Below, in pieces: positions 46,036 through 53,789 of a stretch of 64,000 nt of DNA. Source of the stretch: Glycocaulis sp050485565 (GTDB lineage: Bacteria; Pseudomonadota; Alphaproteobacteria; Caulobacterales; Maricaulaceae); the NCBI RefSeq assembly GCF_050485565.1, contig NZ_JBJHBQ010000012.1:1-64000 (forward strand). Reading direction: 5' to 3'. The notes under the pieces are model-generated. The model saw nothing but the letters and a program-made list of their open reading frames with translations, did no database searches and was not told where the DNA came from. Position 1 is the stretch's first letter; the number at the start of each line of letters is the position of its first letter. The position numbers and the translations under genes were made by a program.

Positions 46036-46050
46036 AAATCGTCACGATTT
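46036..46050. promoter_or_regulatory. Perfect palindrome upstream of the BLUF gene
   Basis: AAATCGTCACGATTT, arms AAATCGT and ACGATTT around one C. It lies in the lepA/BLUF divergent gap, 64 bp before the BLUF start and 68 bp before the lepA start, and looks like a transcription factor operator. Confidence 0.45.
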
Positions 46051-46114
46051 GCGGCTTATCTGTTACCGGGATCGGGTGTGACAGGGGGCGAGAGTCCGCC
46101 CGACAAGGATATCC

Positions 46115-46576
46115 ATGAATATTTCGCGCCTGGTGTATGTCAGCACGGCCCGTCCGGACCTTATGCTGACCGATATTGATGCCATTGTGGACACGGCCCG
46201 TGCCCGTAACGAAGCAGAGGGCATCACCGGCCTTTTGATATTTAACGGCTTCAATTTCATGCAATTGCTCGAAGGCCCGCCCGAAAGCGTGGAGCGGGTA
46301 TTTGCCTCCATCTGCAAGGATACGCGCCATAGCGGCGTTGTGCGCATCCTGTCGGCCAGCGCCGGGGACCGGGTATTTGGCGGCTGGGCCATGGCCTATG
46401 CCCGTACCGGCGCCGGTCACGGCGCGGGCGCGTTCGCGCTGACCACAGATGCACTCAGGGCCTATCTGCCAGAAGAGCTGCCGACCGATCTGCACATGCT
46501 GCTGGTCAGCTTCAACACCATGTCGGCCTTCGATGTCCGCCCGCCCGCAGGCGACGACATCCAGCCCGCGCAATAG
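46115..46576 (+). CDS. BLUF-domain blue-light photoreceptor
   Basis: 153 residues, a single BLUF domain (residues about 1-95) and a short helical C-terminal region. FAD-based blue-light sensor. Key residues line up with AppA at a constant offset of 13: Y8 (RLVYVS), N32 (RNEAEGITGLL), Q50 (FMQLLEGP), W91 and M93 (GGWAMAY). The photocycle should therefore be intact. No output domain is fused, so it must signal through a protein partner. A 15-bp palindrome lies upstream. Confidence 0.93.
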   Translation: MNISRLVYVSTARPDLMLTDIDAIVDTARARNEAEGITGLLIFNGFNFMQLLEGPPESVERVFASICKDTRHSGVVRILSASAGDRVFGGWAMAYARTGAGHGAGAFALTTDALRAYLPEELPTDLHMLLVSFNTMSAFDVRPPAGDDIQPAQ

Positions 46577-46634
46577 CGGAACGAACGGCAAGGCCTGCGC
46601 ATTCTCCCTTCAGGCCTGCCAGTGCCTCGTGTCC

Positions 46635-46650
46635 TTAATTGCGCCTTAAC
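46635..46650 (+). promoter_or_regulatory. CtrA-type binding site upstream of eipA
   Basis: TTAATTGCGCCTTAAC is TTAA-N7-TTAA plus C, the full CtrA consensus. It is 83 bp upstream of the eipA start. In Brucella, eipA is directly activated by CtrA (published), so the site supports the assignment. Confidence 0.65.
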
Positions 46651-46732
46651 CAAGGCGCAGCATGGATGGATGGAAGGGGCCTGACAGGTGGTGGGCCGGT
46701 CCCGGCCCTGCCCGTCTTTCGCGGAGATTACC

Positions 46733-47374
46733 ATGATGCGCCTTACCTCGATTTCCAGCCGTGATGTCCGGCTTGCGGCCATTGCCGCTGCTTTTGGCAT
46801 GGTCATGGCTGCCTGTGCCTCGGCTCCGGCCAATACCGCGCAAAGCCACAACGCCGCTGAGCCGGACGCGCAAGTCCAGTCCGAGCGCGAAACCTATACC
46901 AGCACCGAGATCGTTGAAGCGGTGTCGGACTTTTTCGGCGTAACGGCTGAAGCCGCCGGTGTTCTGGTGGAGCGCATCTTCTCCGATCTGGGCGAGCCGG
47001 TCGGCTATATCATCGGTGAAGAGGCATCCGGCGCGGTCGGTGTCGGCCTGCGTTATGGCCAGGGCGATATGGTCCTGCGCGGCGAGACCGGCACCCAGCG
47101 GGTTTACTGGCAGGGACCCTCGGTCGGGTTTGATGCCGGCGGCAATGCCAGCCGGGTCTTCACCCTCGTCTATAATCTCGACAGTCCTGACCGGATCTAT
47201 CAGCGCTTTCCGGGTGTTGAAGGCACGGCCTATTTCGTGGCCGGGATGGGCGTGAACTATCAGCGCGCCGATTACATCACGCTCGCCCCGATCCGCTCCG
47301 GCGTCGGTTTCCGCGCCGGTGCGAATGTGGGCTATCTGGCCTATTCGCGCCGCCGCAATATCCTGCCCTTCTAG
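46733..47374 (+). CDS. eipA: EipA/DUF1134-family envelope integrity protein
   Basis: 213 residues from the ATG at 46733 (GGAGA upstream). The signal is MVMAACAS, possibly a lipobox. The DUF1134/EipA domain covers about residues 55-213: YTSTEIVEAVSDFFGVTAEA, GYIIGEEASGAVGVGLRYGQ, and AYFVAGMGVNYQRADYITLA. In Brucella and Caulobacter this periplasmic eight-stranded barrel supports envelope stress resistance. The CtrA-type site at 46635 suggests cell-cycle control. Its stop codon overlaps the 21-bp hairpin shared with pheT. Confidence 0.85.
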   Translation: MMRLTSISSRDVRLAAIAAAFGMVMAACASAPANTAQSHNAAEPDAQVQSERETYTSTEIVEAVSDFFGVTAEAAGVLVERIFSDLGEPVGYIIGEEASGAVGVGLRYGQGDMVLRGETGTQRVYWQGPSVGFDAGGNASRVFTLVYNLDSPDRIYQRFPGVEGTAYFVAGMGVNYQRADYITLAPIRSGVGFRAGANVGYLAYSRRRNILPF

Positions 47375-47416
47375 GCAAGCAAATCCCCCGCCCAAGGGCG
47401 GGGGATTTGCTTGCCT
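47373..47416. terminator. Perfect 21-bp hairpin between eipA and pheT
   Basis: Perfect inverted repeat with two 21-base arms (47373-47393 and 47396-47416) and an AA centre; arms begin AGGCAAGC and contain CCCCCGCCC. It sits between convergent genes and overlaps the eipA stop. There is no long T run, so it may be an mRNA-stabilising or Rho-type end. Confidence 0.8.
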
Positions 47417-47426
47417 GAACAGGCCA

Positions 47427-49820
47427 TCAGCCTCTCAGCTTTGCGCCCTGCTTTTCAGCCGCCGCGATGATGCGCTTTGACACCGCGTCGATCTCCGCGT
47501 CGGTGAGCGTCTTGTCGGTTGGCTGAAGGGTAATTTCCACCGCCAGCGAGACATGGCCCTCCGGCACGCCCTTGCCCGCATAGCGGTCAAACAGCGCCAC
47601 ATCCGAGATGAGCTGCTTGTCAGCCCCGGCGAGCGCACGCAGGAGATCGCCTGCGGGCACGCTATCCGGCGTGAGGAAGGCAAAGTCGCGCCGTACCGCC
47701 ATCAGATCGGAGACCTGCAAGGCGGGACGCGATTTCAGTCCCTTCGCCTTCGAGGCCGGGACGATATCAAGGAAGATCTCAGCCGCCAGCACCCGGCCCT
47801 CAACGCCGAGGGTTTTGAGGACACCGGGGTGGATCTCGCCAAATTCGGCGAGGACATTTTTCGGACCCAGACGTAATACGCCCGACCGTCCAGGATGCCA
47901 CCAGGAGCGCGCTTCGGGCGCAGCCTGCAGATTGGCAACCGGCGCGCCAGCCGCCTCCAGCAAGGCCAGCGCATCGGCCTTGGCGTCGAACACGTCCGGC
48001 TTGCTGGCGCCCTTCCAGTCGCGGACGGTTTCGGCCTGGCGAACCAGTGACACCACGGTGCGCTGCCCGGTGGGGCTATCATCCAGATAGATCGGCCCGG
48101 CCTCGAAATAGCGCGGATCGGCCAGCCCCTTGTCGAGGCTTTTCTGCAAGGACAGGAGGAGATGGATCAGCGCGGTGGGGCGCATCACATCCAGCTCCGA
48201 GGAAATCGGATTGGCCAGCTTCAGCCCCGCCCCGTGACCGCCAAAGAGAGCCGCCTGATCTTCCCGGCAGAAAGACCAGGTGACAGCCTCCTGATACCCC
48301 CTATTGGCCGCAGCCCGGCGCGCAGCACGTACCCGGTTCTGCATTGGGGTGGCGGGTGCCTCGAAGCGGCCAGCAGGGCGCTTCAGGCTGGTTGCTGGCA
48401 GGCGGTCATAGCCCTCGATACGGGCCACTTCCTCGATCAGGTCTGCGCCCTGGGTACAATCACGCCGCCAGCTCGGCACGGTCACTGTCCATACCGGGCC
48501 TGCCCGATCCACGCCAAAGCCCAGAGCGGTGAGAATGTTGGCGATACGGTCATGCGACATGTCGAGACCGGTCAGACGGCCCACGCGCACAGGATCGAAC
48601 TGAATCGGTGCCGGATCAGCCGGAATTTCGCCCGCCACATAAATTTCAGACGCTTCGCCCCCGCACAGCTCCAGGATCAAGCGGGTGGCGAGCTCCAGAC
48701 CGGGGAGGACGGAACCGGTATCCACGCCGCGCTCAAAACGATAGCGCGCATCGGAGATGATGCCTGTCTCACGACCGGTCGTGCGGATTATGGATGGCTC
48801 AAACCAGGCGCTTTCGATGAAGACGTCAACGGTAGTGCCAGAGCAGCCGGAGTACTCGCCGCCCATGACGCCGCCAAGGCCGAGACACCGTGCATCATCA
48901 GCAATGACACAGTGATGGGCGTGCGGGTCATACTCGCGGCCATCGAGCGCTTCGAAGCGGTCTGACTCGCCATGGCCCATTCTAGCACGAATGGTCGTTC
49001 CGATCTTGGAGAGATCATAGACATGCAAAGGACGCGCGCGCTCATGCGAGATCAGATTGGTGATATCAGCGAGCGTATTGATGGGCCGGAGGCCAATGGC
49101 TTTGAGGCGCTTTTGCAGCCATTCCGGGGACGGACCATTCTTTACGCCCCGAACCACCCGGCCCGCAAACACGGGGCAGGCTTCGGGCCATGCGGTCTCG
49201 ATTGTAACCGGGCAGGGGAAAGCCCCCTTCACCGGCGCAATTTCGGTATCCTTGAATGTGCCGACACCGGCGGCGGCAAGATCACGGGCAATGCCGTGCA
49301 CGCCCAGCCAGTCAGGCCGGTTCGGCGTCACTTCAAAGTCGATGACAGGATCATTGAGGCCCAGCGCCTCGGCGGCCGGTGTGCCGACGGCCCAGTCGCC
49401 TTTCAGGTCGGCAATGCCGTCATGGTCCTCGCCGGCTTCCAGCTCCTTGGTGGAGCAGAGCATGCCATGGCTTTCCACGCCGCGGATCTTGCGCGGCTTG
49501 GCATCAAGTGCAAAGTCGAGGCCGGGAATATAGGCGCCCAGCGGCGCATAGATGGCCGTCATGCCTGCGCGCGCATTCGGCGCACCGCAGACGATCTGCT
49601 TGACGCCATCGACCGTTTCCACCGTGCAGACGCGCAGCTTGTCCGCGTCCGGGTGCGGCTGCGCATCTTTCACGTGGGCAACCGTGAACGCGGCCAGCCG
49701 GTCGGCGGGATTGTCGATGTGCTCGATCTCGAGACCCGCCATCGTCATCGCATCGGCGATTTCGGAAAGGCTCTTGTCGGTCTCAAGATGTTCCTTGAGC
49801 CAGGAGAGGGTGAATTTCAT
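47427..49820 (-). CDS. pheT: Phenylalanyl-tRNA synthetase beta subunit
   Basis: 797 residues. Pairs with PheS to charge tRNA-Phe. N-terminal segment MKFTLSWLKEHLETDKSLSE and the EMAP-type tRNA-binding domain (AHVKDAQPHPDADKLRVCTV, VCGAPNARAGM), then B3/B4 editing (HGIARDLAAAGVGTFKD, THLISHERARPLHVYDL-type), B5, the core with NPISSELDVMRPTALIHLLL, and the C-terminal FDX-ACB domain (AVRRDFAFLTPDS, FDRYAGKGVPEGHVSLAVEI). It starts 12 bp after pheS. Confidence 0.96.
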   Translation of the reverse strand: MKFTLSWLKEHLETDKSLSEIADAMTMAGLEIEHIDNPADRLAAFTVAHVKDAQPHPDADKLRVCTVETVDGVKQIVCGAPNARAGMTAIYAPLGAYIPGLDFALDAKPRKIRGVESHGMLCSTKELEAGEDHDGIADLKGDWAVGTPAAEALGLNDPVIDFEVTPNRPDWLGVHGIARDLAAAGVGTFKDTEIAPVKGAFPCPVTIETAWPEACPVFAGRVVRGVKNGPSPEWLQKRLKAIGLRPINTLADITNLISHERARPLHVYDLSKIGTTIRARMGHGESDRFEALDGREYDPHAHHCVIADDARCLGLGGVMGGEYSGCSGTTVDVFIESAWFEPSIIRTTGRETGIISDARYRFERGVDTGSVLPGLELATRLILELCGGEASEIYVAGEIPADPAPIQFDPVRVGRLTGLDMSHDRIANILTALGFGVDRAGPVWTVTVPSWRRDCTQGADLIEEVARIEGYDRLPATSLKRPAGRFEAPATPMQNRVRAARRAAANRGYQEAVTWSFCREDQAALFGGHGAGLKLANPISSELDVMRPTALIHLLLSLQKSLDKGLADPRYFEAGPIYLDDSPTGQRTVVSLVRQAETVRDWKGASKPDVFDAKADALALLEAAGAPVANLQAAPEARSWWHPGRSGVLRLGPKNVLAEFGEIHPGVLKTLGVEGRVLAAEIFLDIVPASKAKGLKSRPALQVSDLMAVRRDFAFLTPDSVPAGDLLRALAGADKQLISDVALFDRYAGKGVPEGHVSLAVEITLQPTDKTLTDAEIDAVSKRIIAAAEKQGAKLRG

Positions 49821-49832
49821 GGGTGCAGTCTC

Positions 49833-50915
49833 CTAGCTCAGTCCGGTCGCGAGGTTCGCCTGCAGAAGCGGCGAGAAGCCATAATGGGAAAGCCAGCGCG
49901 GGTCCGGCTCGAAGAAGGGGCGCAGATCACTCATCCCGTATTTCAGCATGGCAAGACGGTCGACGCCCATGCCGAAGGCAAAGCCCTGATAGACATCCGG
50001 GTCCAGCCCGCACGCCTTGATGACATTGGGATGCACCATGCCGCAGCCGAGAATCTCCAGCCATTTATCGCCGGAGCCGACCTTTACGGCATCGCCCACG
50101 CGCTCATAGCGCACATCCATCTCCGCGCTCGGCTCAGTGAAGGGGAAGTGGTGGGGGCGAAAACGCACCTCCACCTCATCGGTCTCGAAAAAGGCCGCGA
50201 TGAAGTCGATGAGGCAGCCTTTCAGGTGACCCATATGGGTATCCTTGTCGATCACGAGGCCCTCGACCTGATGGAACATAGGCGTGTGGGTCTGATCCCA
50301 ATCACAGCGATAGACCCGGCCCGGCGCGATGATGCGCACAGGCGGCTGCGAATTCATCAGCGTGCGGATCTGCACCGGCGAGGTGTGGGTGCGCAGGAGC
50401 TTCGCCGTCCCGTCCTCGCCCTTCTCCATGAAGAAGGTGTCGTGGGTGTCGCGCGCAGGGTGATCCGCCGGGAAGTTGAGCGCGGTGAAGTTATGAAAAT
50501 CATCCTCCACATCCGGACCTTCGGCGACGGCAAAGCCCATATCGGCGAAAATCACGGCCAGCTCTTCCATCACCTGTGAAACGGGGTGCAGAGAGCCCTT
50601 GGGCGCGCGCGGGGCGGGCAGGGTGATATCGACGCGCTCAGTGCTCAGCGCTGCGTTGAGCGCTTCGGCCTCAAGAGCGGCCTTCTTCGCTTCAATAGCG
50701 GTGTTGAGGCGGTCCTTGACGCCGTTCAGCGCCGGGCCGAAGACTTTGCGCTCGTCCGGGCTCATACCACCCAGATCGCGCATTTTCAGGCTCAGCTCGC
50801 CCTTCTTGCCCAGGGCCGCAACGCGCACCTCGTCCAGCGCAGGCATGTCACCGGCCGCGTCCAGCGCCGCCATGTAGCGCGCTTCCAGCGCGGCAAGATC
50901 ATCAATCGTCGTCAT
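49833..50915 (-). CDS. pheS: Phenylalanyl-tRNA synthetase alpha subunit
   Basis: 360 residues from the ATG at 50915. N-terminal coiled coil (ALNGVKDRLNTAIEAKKAAL), then the class II core: HPVSQVMEELAVIFADMGFA, THTSPVQIRTL, motif 2 PGRVYRCDWDQTHTPMFHQV and motif 3 GFAFGMGVDRLAMLKYGMSD. It is preceded by a terminator hairpin (51021-51059) in the 183-bp gap to rplT, so its own promoter or attenuation is likely. Confidence 0.96.
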   Translation of the reverse strand: MTTIDDLAALEARYMAALDAAGDMPALDEVRVAALGKKGELSLKMRDLGGMSPDERKVFGPALNGVKDRLNTAIEAKKAALEAEALNAALSTERVDITLPAPRAPKGSLHPVSQVMEELAVIFADMGFAVAEGPDVEDDFHNFTALNFPADHPARDTHDTFFMEKGEDGTAKLLRTHTSPVQIRTLMNSQPPVRIIAPGRVYRCDWDQTHTPMFHQVEGLVIDKDTHMGHLKGCLIDFIAAFFETDEVEVRFRPHHFPFTEPSAEMDVRYERVGDAVKVGSGDKWLEILGCGMVHPNVIKACGLDPDVYQGFAFGMGVDRLAMLKYGMSDLRPFFEPDPRWLSHYGFSPLLQANLATGLS

Positions 50916-51020
50916 CGCTCGTTCCGTTTTTCCGGTGAGGCCCGTTACAGCCTTCAAAGAGTCAGGCGGGTCTTAGACCCTTTTGACGGGAAGGTTCAAA
51001 CCCTGGCTTCAAGCGGACAG

Positions 51021-51059
51021 AAAAAAGCCCGCCTGCGGAGCTCGCAGGCGGGCTTTTTT
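51021..51059 (-). terminator. Strong terminator between rplT and pheS
   Basis: Arms 51021-51037 and 51043-51059 (17 bp) around loop GAGCT, with six T residues at the end on the minus strand. It ends rpmI-rplT transcription or acts as an attenuator for pheST. No Phe-rich leader peptide was obvious. Confidence 0.9.
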
Positions 51060-51098
51060 GATCCGTAAAGGGGCTGGTTGCCAGCCCGGACCTGCCAC

Positions 51099-51458
51099 TT
51101 ACGCCTTGAGAGCCGAACGCGCCTGGTCAGCCAGGGCGGTAAAGGCTTCGGGCTCACGAATGGCGATATCGGAGAGAACCTTGCGGTCGAGCTCGATACC
51201 GGCCTTCTTGAGCCCGTTCATAAACGTGGCATAGGTCAGTTCGTTGAGGCGGGCAGCCGCATTGATGCGCTGAATCCAGAGAGCGCGGAAAGTGCGCTTC
51301 TTGGCGCGGCGGTCGCGGTAAGCGTACTGGCCGGCTTTCTCGACAGCCTGGTTGGCAGCACGGAATGTGTTCTTGCGGCGGCCATAATAGCCTTTGGCAG
51401 CCTTGATCACCTTGCGGTGACGGGCGTGGGAAGCGGGTCCTGCGGAAACGCGAGCCAT
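51099..51458 (-). CDS. rplT: 50S ribosomal protein L20
   Basis: 119 residues. Binds 23S rRNA early in assembly; in E. coli it also represses its own operon. Sequence typical of the family: ARHRKVIKAAKGYYGRRKNT, RDRRAKKRTFRALWIQRINA, LNELTYATFMNGLKKAGIEL and DRKVLSDIAI. It lies 44 bp after rpmI. Confidence 0.98.
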   Translation of the reverse strand: MARVSAGPASHARHRKVIKAAKGYYGRRKNTFRAANQAVEKAGQYAYRDRRAKKRTFRALWIQRINAAARLNELTYATFMNGLKKAGIELDRKVLSDIAIREPEAFTALADQARSALKA

Positions 51459-51502
51459 GATATCAGTCCTTCAAACGTTGGGTATACGTACCGGCCAGCG
51501 CG

Positions 51503-51706
51503 TTAGCGGCTGTAGGGCAGGTAGTGTTGTTTCACGATCTTCGCGTCGGGCGCCGCCAGAGTGTCGGTGCCGCGCTTCTGGCGGATCTGCTTGGGCGTCC
51601 GCTTGATCATGCCGTGACGTTTGCCGGACTGGGCGGCCAGCACTTTGCCGGTCGCCGTTACCTTGAAGCGCTTCTTGGCGCCGCTTTTGGTCTTCATCTT
51701 CGACAT
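51503..51706 (-). CDS. rpmI: 50S ribosomal protein L35
   Basis: 67 residues, basic: KMKTKSGAKKRFKVTATGKV, LAAQSGKRHGMIKRTPKQIR, and the C-terminal IVKQHYLPYSR. Usual partner of rplT. In most genomes infC lies directly upstream; here it is separated by a 1.8-kb gene. Confidence 0.97.
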   Translation of the reverse strand: MSKMKTKSGAKKRFKVTATGKVLAAQSGKRHGMIKRTPKQIRQKRGTDTLAAPDAKIVKQHYLPYSR

Positions 51707-51747
51707 TTCGGTCTCCTGATATGGGTGCCGGGCGCAAGGCGCGGCGA

Positions 51748-51759
51748 GCCGTTAACGGC
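51748..51759. repeat. 12-bp palindrome upstream of rpmI
   Basis: GCCGTTAACGGC, a perfect palindrome about 42-53 bases upstream of the rpmI start. It could be an operator or a chance self-complementary site. Confidence 0.3.
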
Positions 51760-51816
51760 CAGCAGGCATGTCGTGGGCCTGACTGACCGGACTAAAGAGC
51801 GCGTGGTTATACGCAA

Positions 51817-51848
51817 GAAGGCGCGAAACGCAAGCGTCTCACGCCTTC
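51817..51848 (-). terminator. Long hairpin between the secreted-repeat gene and rpmI
   Basis: GAAGGCG and CGCCTTC arms with further pairs inside, giving an almost complete stem of about 14 bp, just after the secreted-repeat gene stop (51869). No T run follows, so termination is uncertain; it could also be an RNA regulatory structure before rpmI. Confidence 0.45.
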
Positions 51849-51868
51849 CGGCACACTTGTGCTCATTA

Positions 51869-53644
51869 CTAGCGCGGGGCTTCGCCTTCGGCCACGTACA
51901 GCGTGGCCGGTGCTTCCTGCGCGCCGAACGTACCCGCATAGACATAATACATGCCCGGTTCGCCCGCCGGGAAGTTGATCCCGGCATTGAGGCCCACCGA
52001 ACCGTCATCATCACAACGCCAACTGCCATCAGGCGTCATCACGGCCAGCGTGGTGTCGCGTTCGGCATCGAGATAGATGGTGAAAGGCAGCTCTCCGTCT
52101 GGCGTCCAGTTCACGATATAGCTGGGTTCCCGGCTGATATGGCCGACACAGTAATCATGGCTGTGAAAACCGGCCTGGAAGGCACGCAGCGGCCCGCCCG
52201 CCTGCAGCTCCGCCTCATAGGGCAGGTTGACCGTTGCCGGATCAAGGGTCACCGCGCCGAAAAGCGGCTCCAGCGTTGTATCCACCCGCATGGACACCGC
52301 ATCAGCGCCCCACCCCGTTTCGGAGATGTAAACGGTGGCGGTGGATGTCTCGTCTGATGAGAAAGTGGCGACATAGATGTCGTAAACACCGCTGGACGCG
52401 CCATCGATCACAAGGCCGGGATCGAGATTGCCCGCACTGTCATCATCGCACCACCAGCCGCCATCTGGCGCGTTGACCAGAAGCAGGGTGTCGATATCGC
52501 TCGCCGCCGAGATGTAAAGCGGCTCTCCATTGCCTGTCCATGTCAGGCGCATGGTGGGCTCGCGCGTCATATGACCGTAGCAGAAGCCCTCGACGACCGT
52601 GTGGCCGGACGCCAGTGCCAGCTGGGCGTTTACAGGCCCGCCAACCCTGACTCCCATCGCGAACGGGTTGGGCGAAAAGCCCGTTTCCAGCCGGTAGCTG
52701 CCATCATGAGGCGTTCCTGATACATCCACCGAATTGTCGAGACCGGCATAGCCGATTTCAGAGACATGCAGCACGGCTGTCTGCTCGCCGATATCGCTGA
52801 ATGTGCCAGCCCAGATGAGATAATCGCCCGATTGCGGCTCAGCGAAGGTCACGCCCGGATCAAGGCCGCCCGCGCCATCATCATCGCAATGCCAAGTGCC
52901 ATCGGGCGCGCGAACGGCAATCGTGCCATCGCGCTCGCTCTCGGTGGAAATGTAAAGCTGGTAGCGGCCCGCGCGGTAAGTCAGGCGGGCGCTGGGCGCT
53001 TCTGACCCGAAACCGACACAGGCGGTACCAAGCGGGCCGAGGCGTACATCCCCGCCTTGCGAGACCTCGATGCTTGCCGGATCATTGCGGAAGCCCGCAC
53101 GCAAGGACAGCGTCGTGGCAGGCGGCGCCTCGGCATTGACCGTACGGGCGAAGGGGTTGGCGGTGGAGTAGGCCAGCTCGGAAATATGCAAGGCGGTATC
53201 AGGATAACCCCCACCGGCAGAATAGGTGCCGACCCAGATCTCGTAAGCCCCGCTGGCAGGGCCTTCGACCGTGATGCCGGGGCCGAGATTGCCCGCACTG
53301 TCATCATCGCACAGCACCGTGCCATCAGGCGTGCGCACCGACATGGTGGTGTCGGTCTCTGACGCCGCCGAGAGCATGAGATCAAACACGTCGCCTGCAT
53401 CTTCATAGGTCAGGACGAAGGTCGGGTCTTCGGTAATGAAGCCCACACAGCCCGAACCGCCCAGGCGCGAAGCGCGCATGGCACCGCCCGCCTGAACGGC
53501 AAATGTGCGCGGATCGTCGGGAAAGCCTGCAGAGAGGGTCACCGAGCCATGGCGGCCTTGCGCCTCGCCGTGCGGTGTCTGCGACAGGGCGGCAGGTGCA
53601 ATGGCAAAAGCTGCCAGAACGCCAAAGGATACAAGATGTTTCAT
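51869..53644 (-). CDS. Secreted protein with four tandem PPC-like repeats
   Basis: 591 residues from the ATG at 53644, with GGAGG upstream. A signal peptide (MKHLVSFGVLAAFAIAPAAL SQ-type cleavage) is followed by four repeats of roughly 140 residues. Each has a first cysteine motif (CVGFITEDPT, CVGFGSEAPS, CYGHMTREPT, CVGHISREPS) and a second in a PDG-W-CDDD block (PDGTVLCDDDSAGN, PDGTWHCDDDGAGG, PDGGWWCDDDSAGN, PDGSWRCDDDGSVG). These are followed by SGxYxIWxGTF-type segments and ISE. The pattern resembles bacterial pre-peptidase C-terminal (PPC) beta-sandwiches. One disulfide per repeat and Ca binding by DDD are inferred. No protease domain is present. It lies between infC and rpmI. Confidence 0.7.
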   Translation of the reverse strand: MKHLVSFGVLAAFAIAPAALSQTPHGEAQGRHGSVTLSAGFPDDPRTFAVQAGGAMRASRLGGSGCVGFITEDPTFVLTYEDAGDVFDLMLSAASETDTTMSVRTPDGTVLCDDDSAGNLGPGITVEGPASGAYEIWVGTYSAGGGYPDTALHISELAYSTANPFARTVNAEAPPATTLSLRAGFRNDPASIEVSQGGDVRLGPLGTACVGFGSEAPSARLTYRAGRYQLYISTESERDGTIAVRAPDGTWHCDDDGAGGLDPGVTFAEPQSGDYLIWAGTFSDIGEQTAVLHVSEIGYAGLDNSVDVSGTPHDGSYRLETGFSPNPFAMGVRVGGPVNAQLALASGHTVVEGFCYGHMTREPTMRLTWTGNGEPLYISAASDIDTLLLVNAPDGGWWCDDDSAGNLDPGLVIDGASSGVYDIYVATFSSDETSTATVYISETGWGADAVSMRVDTTLEPLFGAVTLDPATVNLPYEAELQAGGPLRAFQAGFHSHDYCVGHISREPSYIVNWTPDGELPFTIYLDAERDTTLAVMTPDGSWRCDDDGSVGLNAGINFPAGEPGMYYVYAGTFGAQEAPATLYVAEGEAPR

Positions 53645-53730
53645 GAAAGATCCTCCTGCTGTGGATGCCATCAGCGTCCGACTCGCGGCAGGAGACTAGG
53701 CCCAAAAGGCCGGGCCTGCCTAGGCGCAAA

Positions 53731-53762
53731 AAAGCCGGCAGCACATGGGTGCCACCGGCTTT
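53731..53762 (-). terminator. Rho-independent terminator after infC
   Basis: AAAGCCGG (53762-53755) pairs with CCGGCTTT (53738-53731) on the minus strand with an inner GCAC/GTGC stem and T residues after. It ends infC transcription before the secreted-repeat gene. Confidence 0.85.
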
Positions 53763-53789
53763 CAGAAATTATCAGGCAGACAGGACGCG

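Noticed and set aside
48972..50579. 535-codon open frame on the plus strand
   Set aside because: Antisense shadow of pheT and pheS; no recognisable motif.
51530..51545. parS at TGTTTCACG
   Set aside because: Only the left half matches, inside rpmI; the right half is unrelated.
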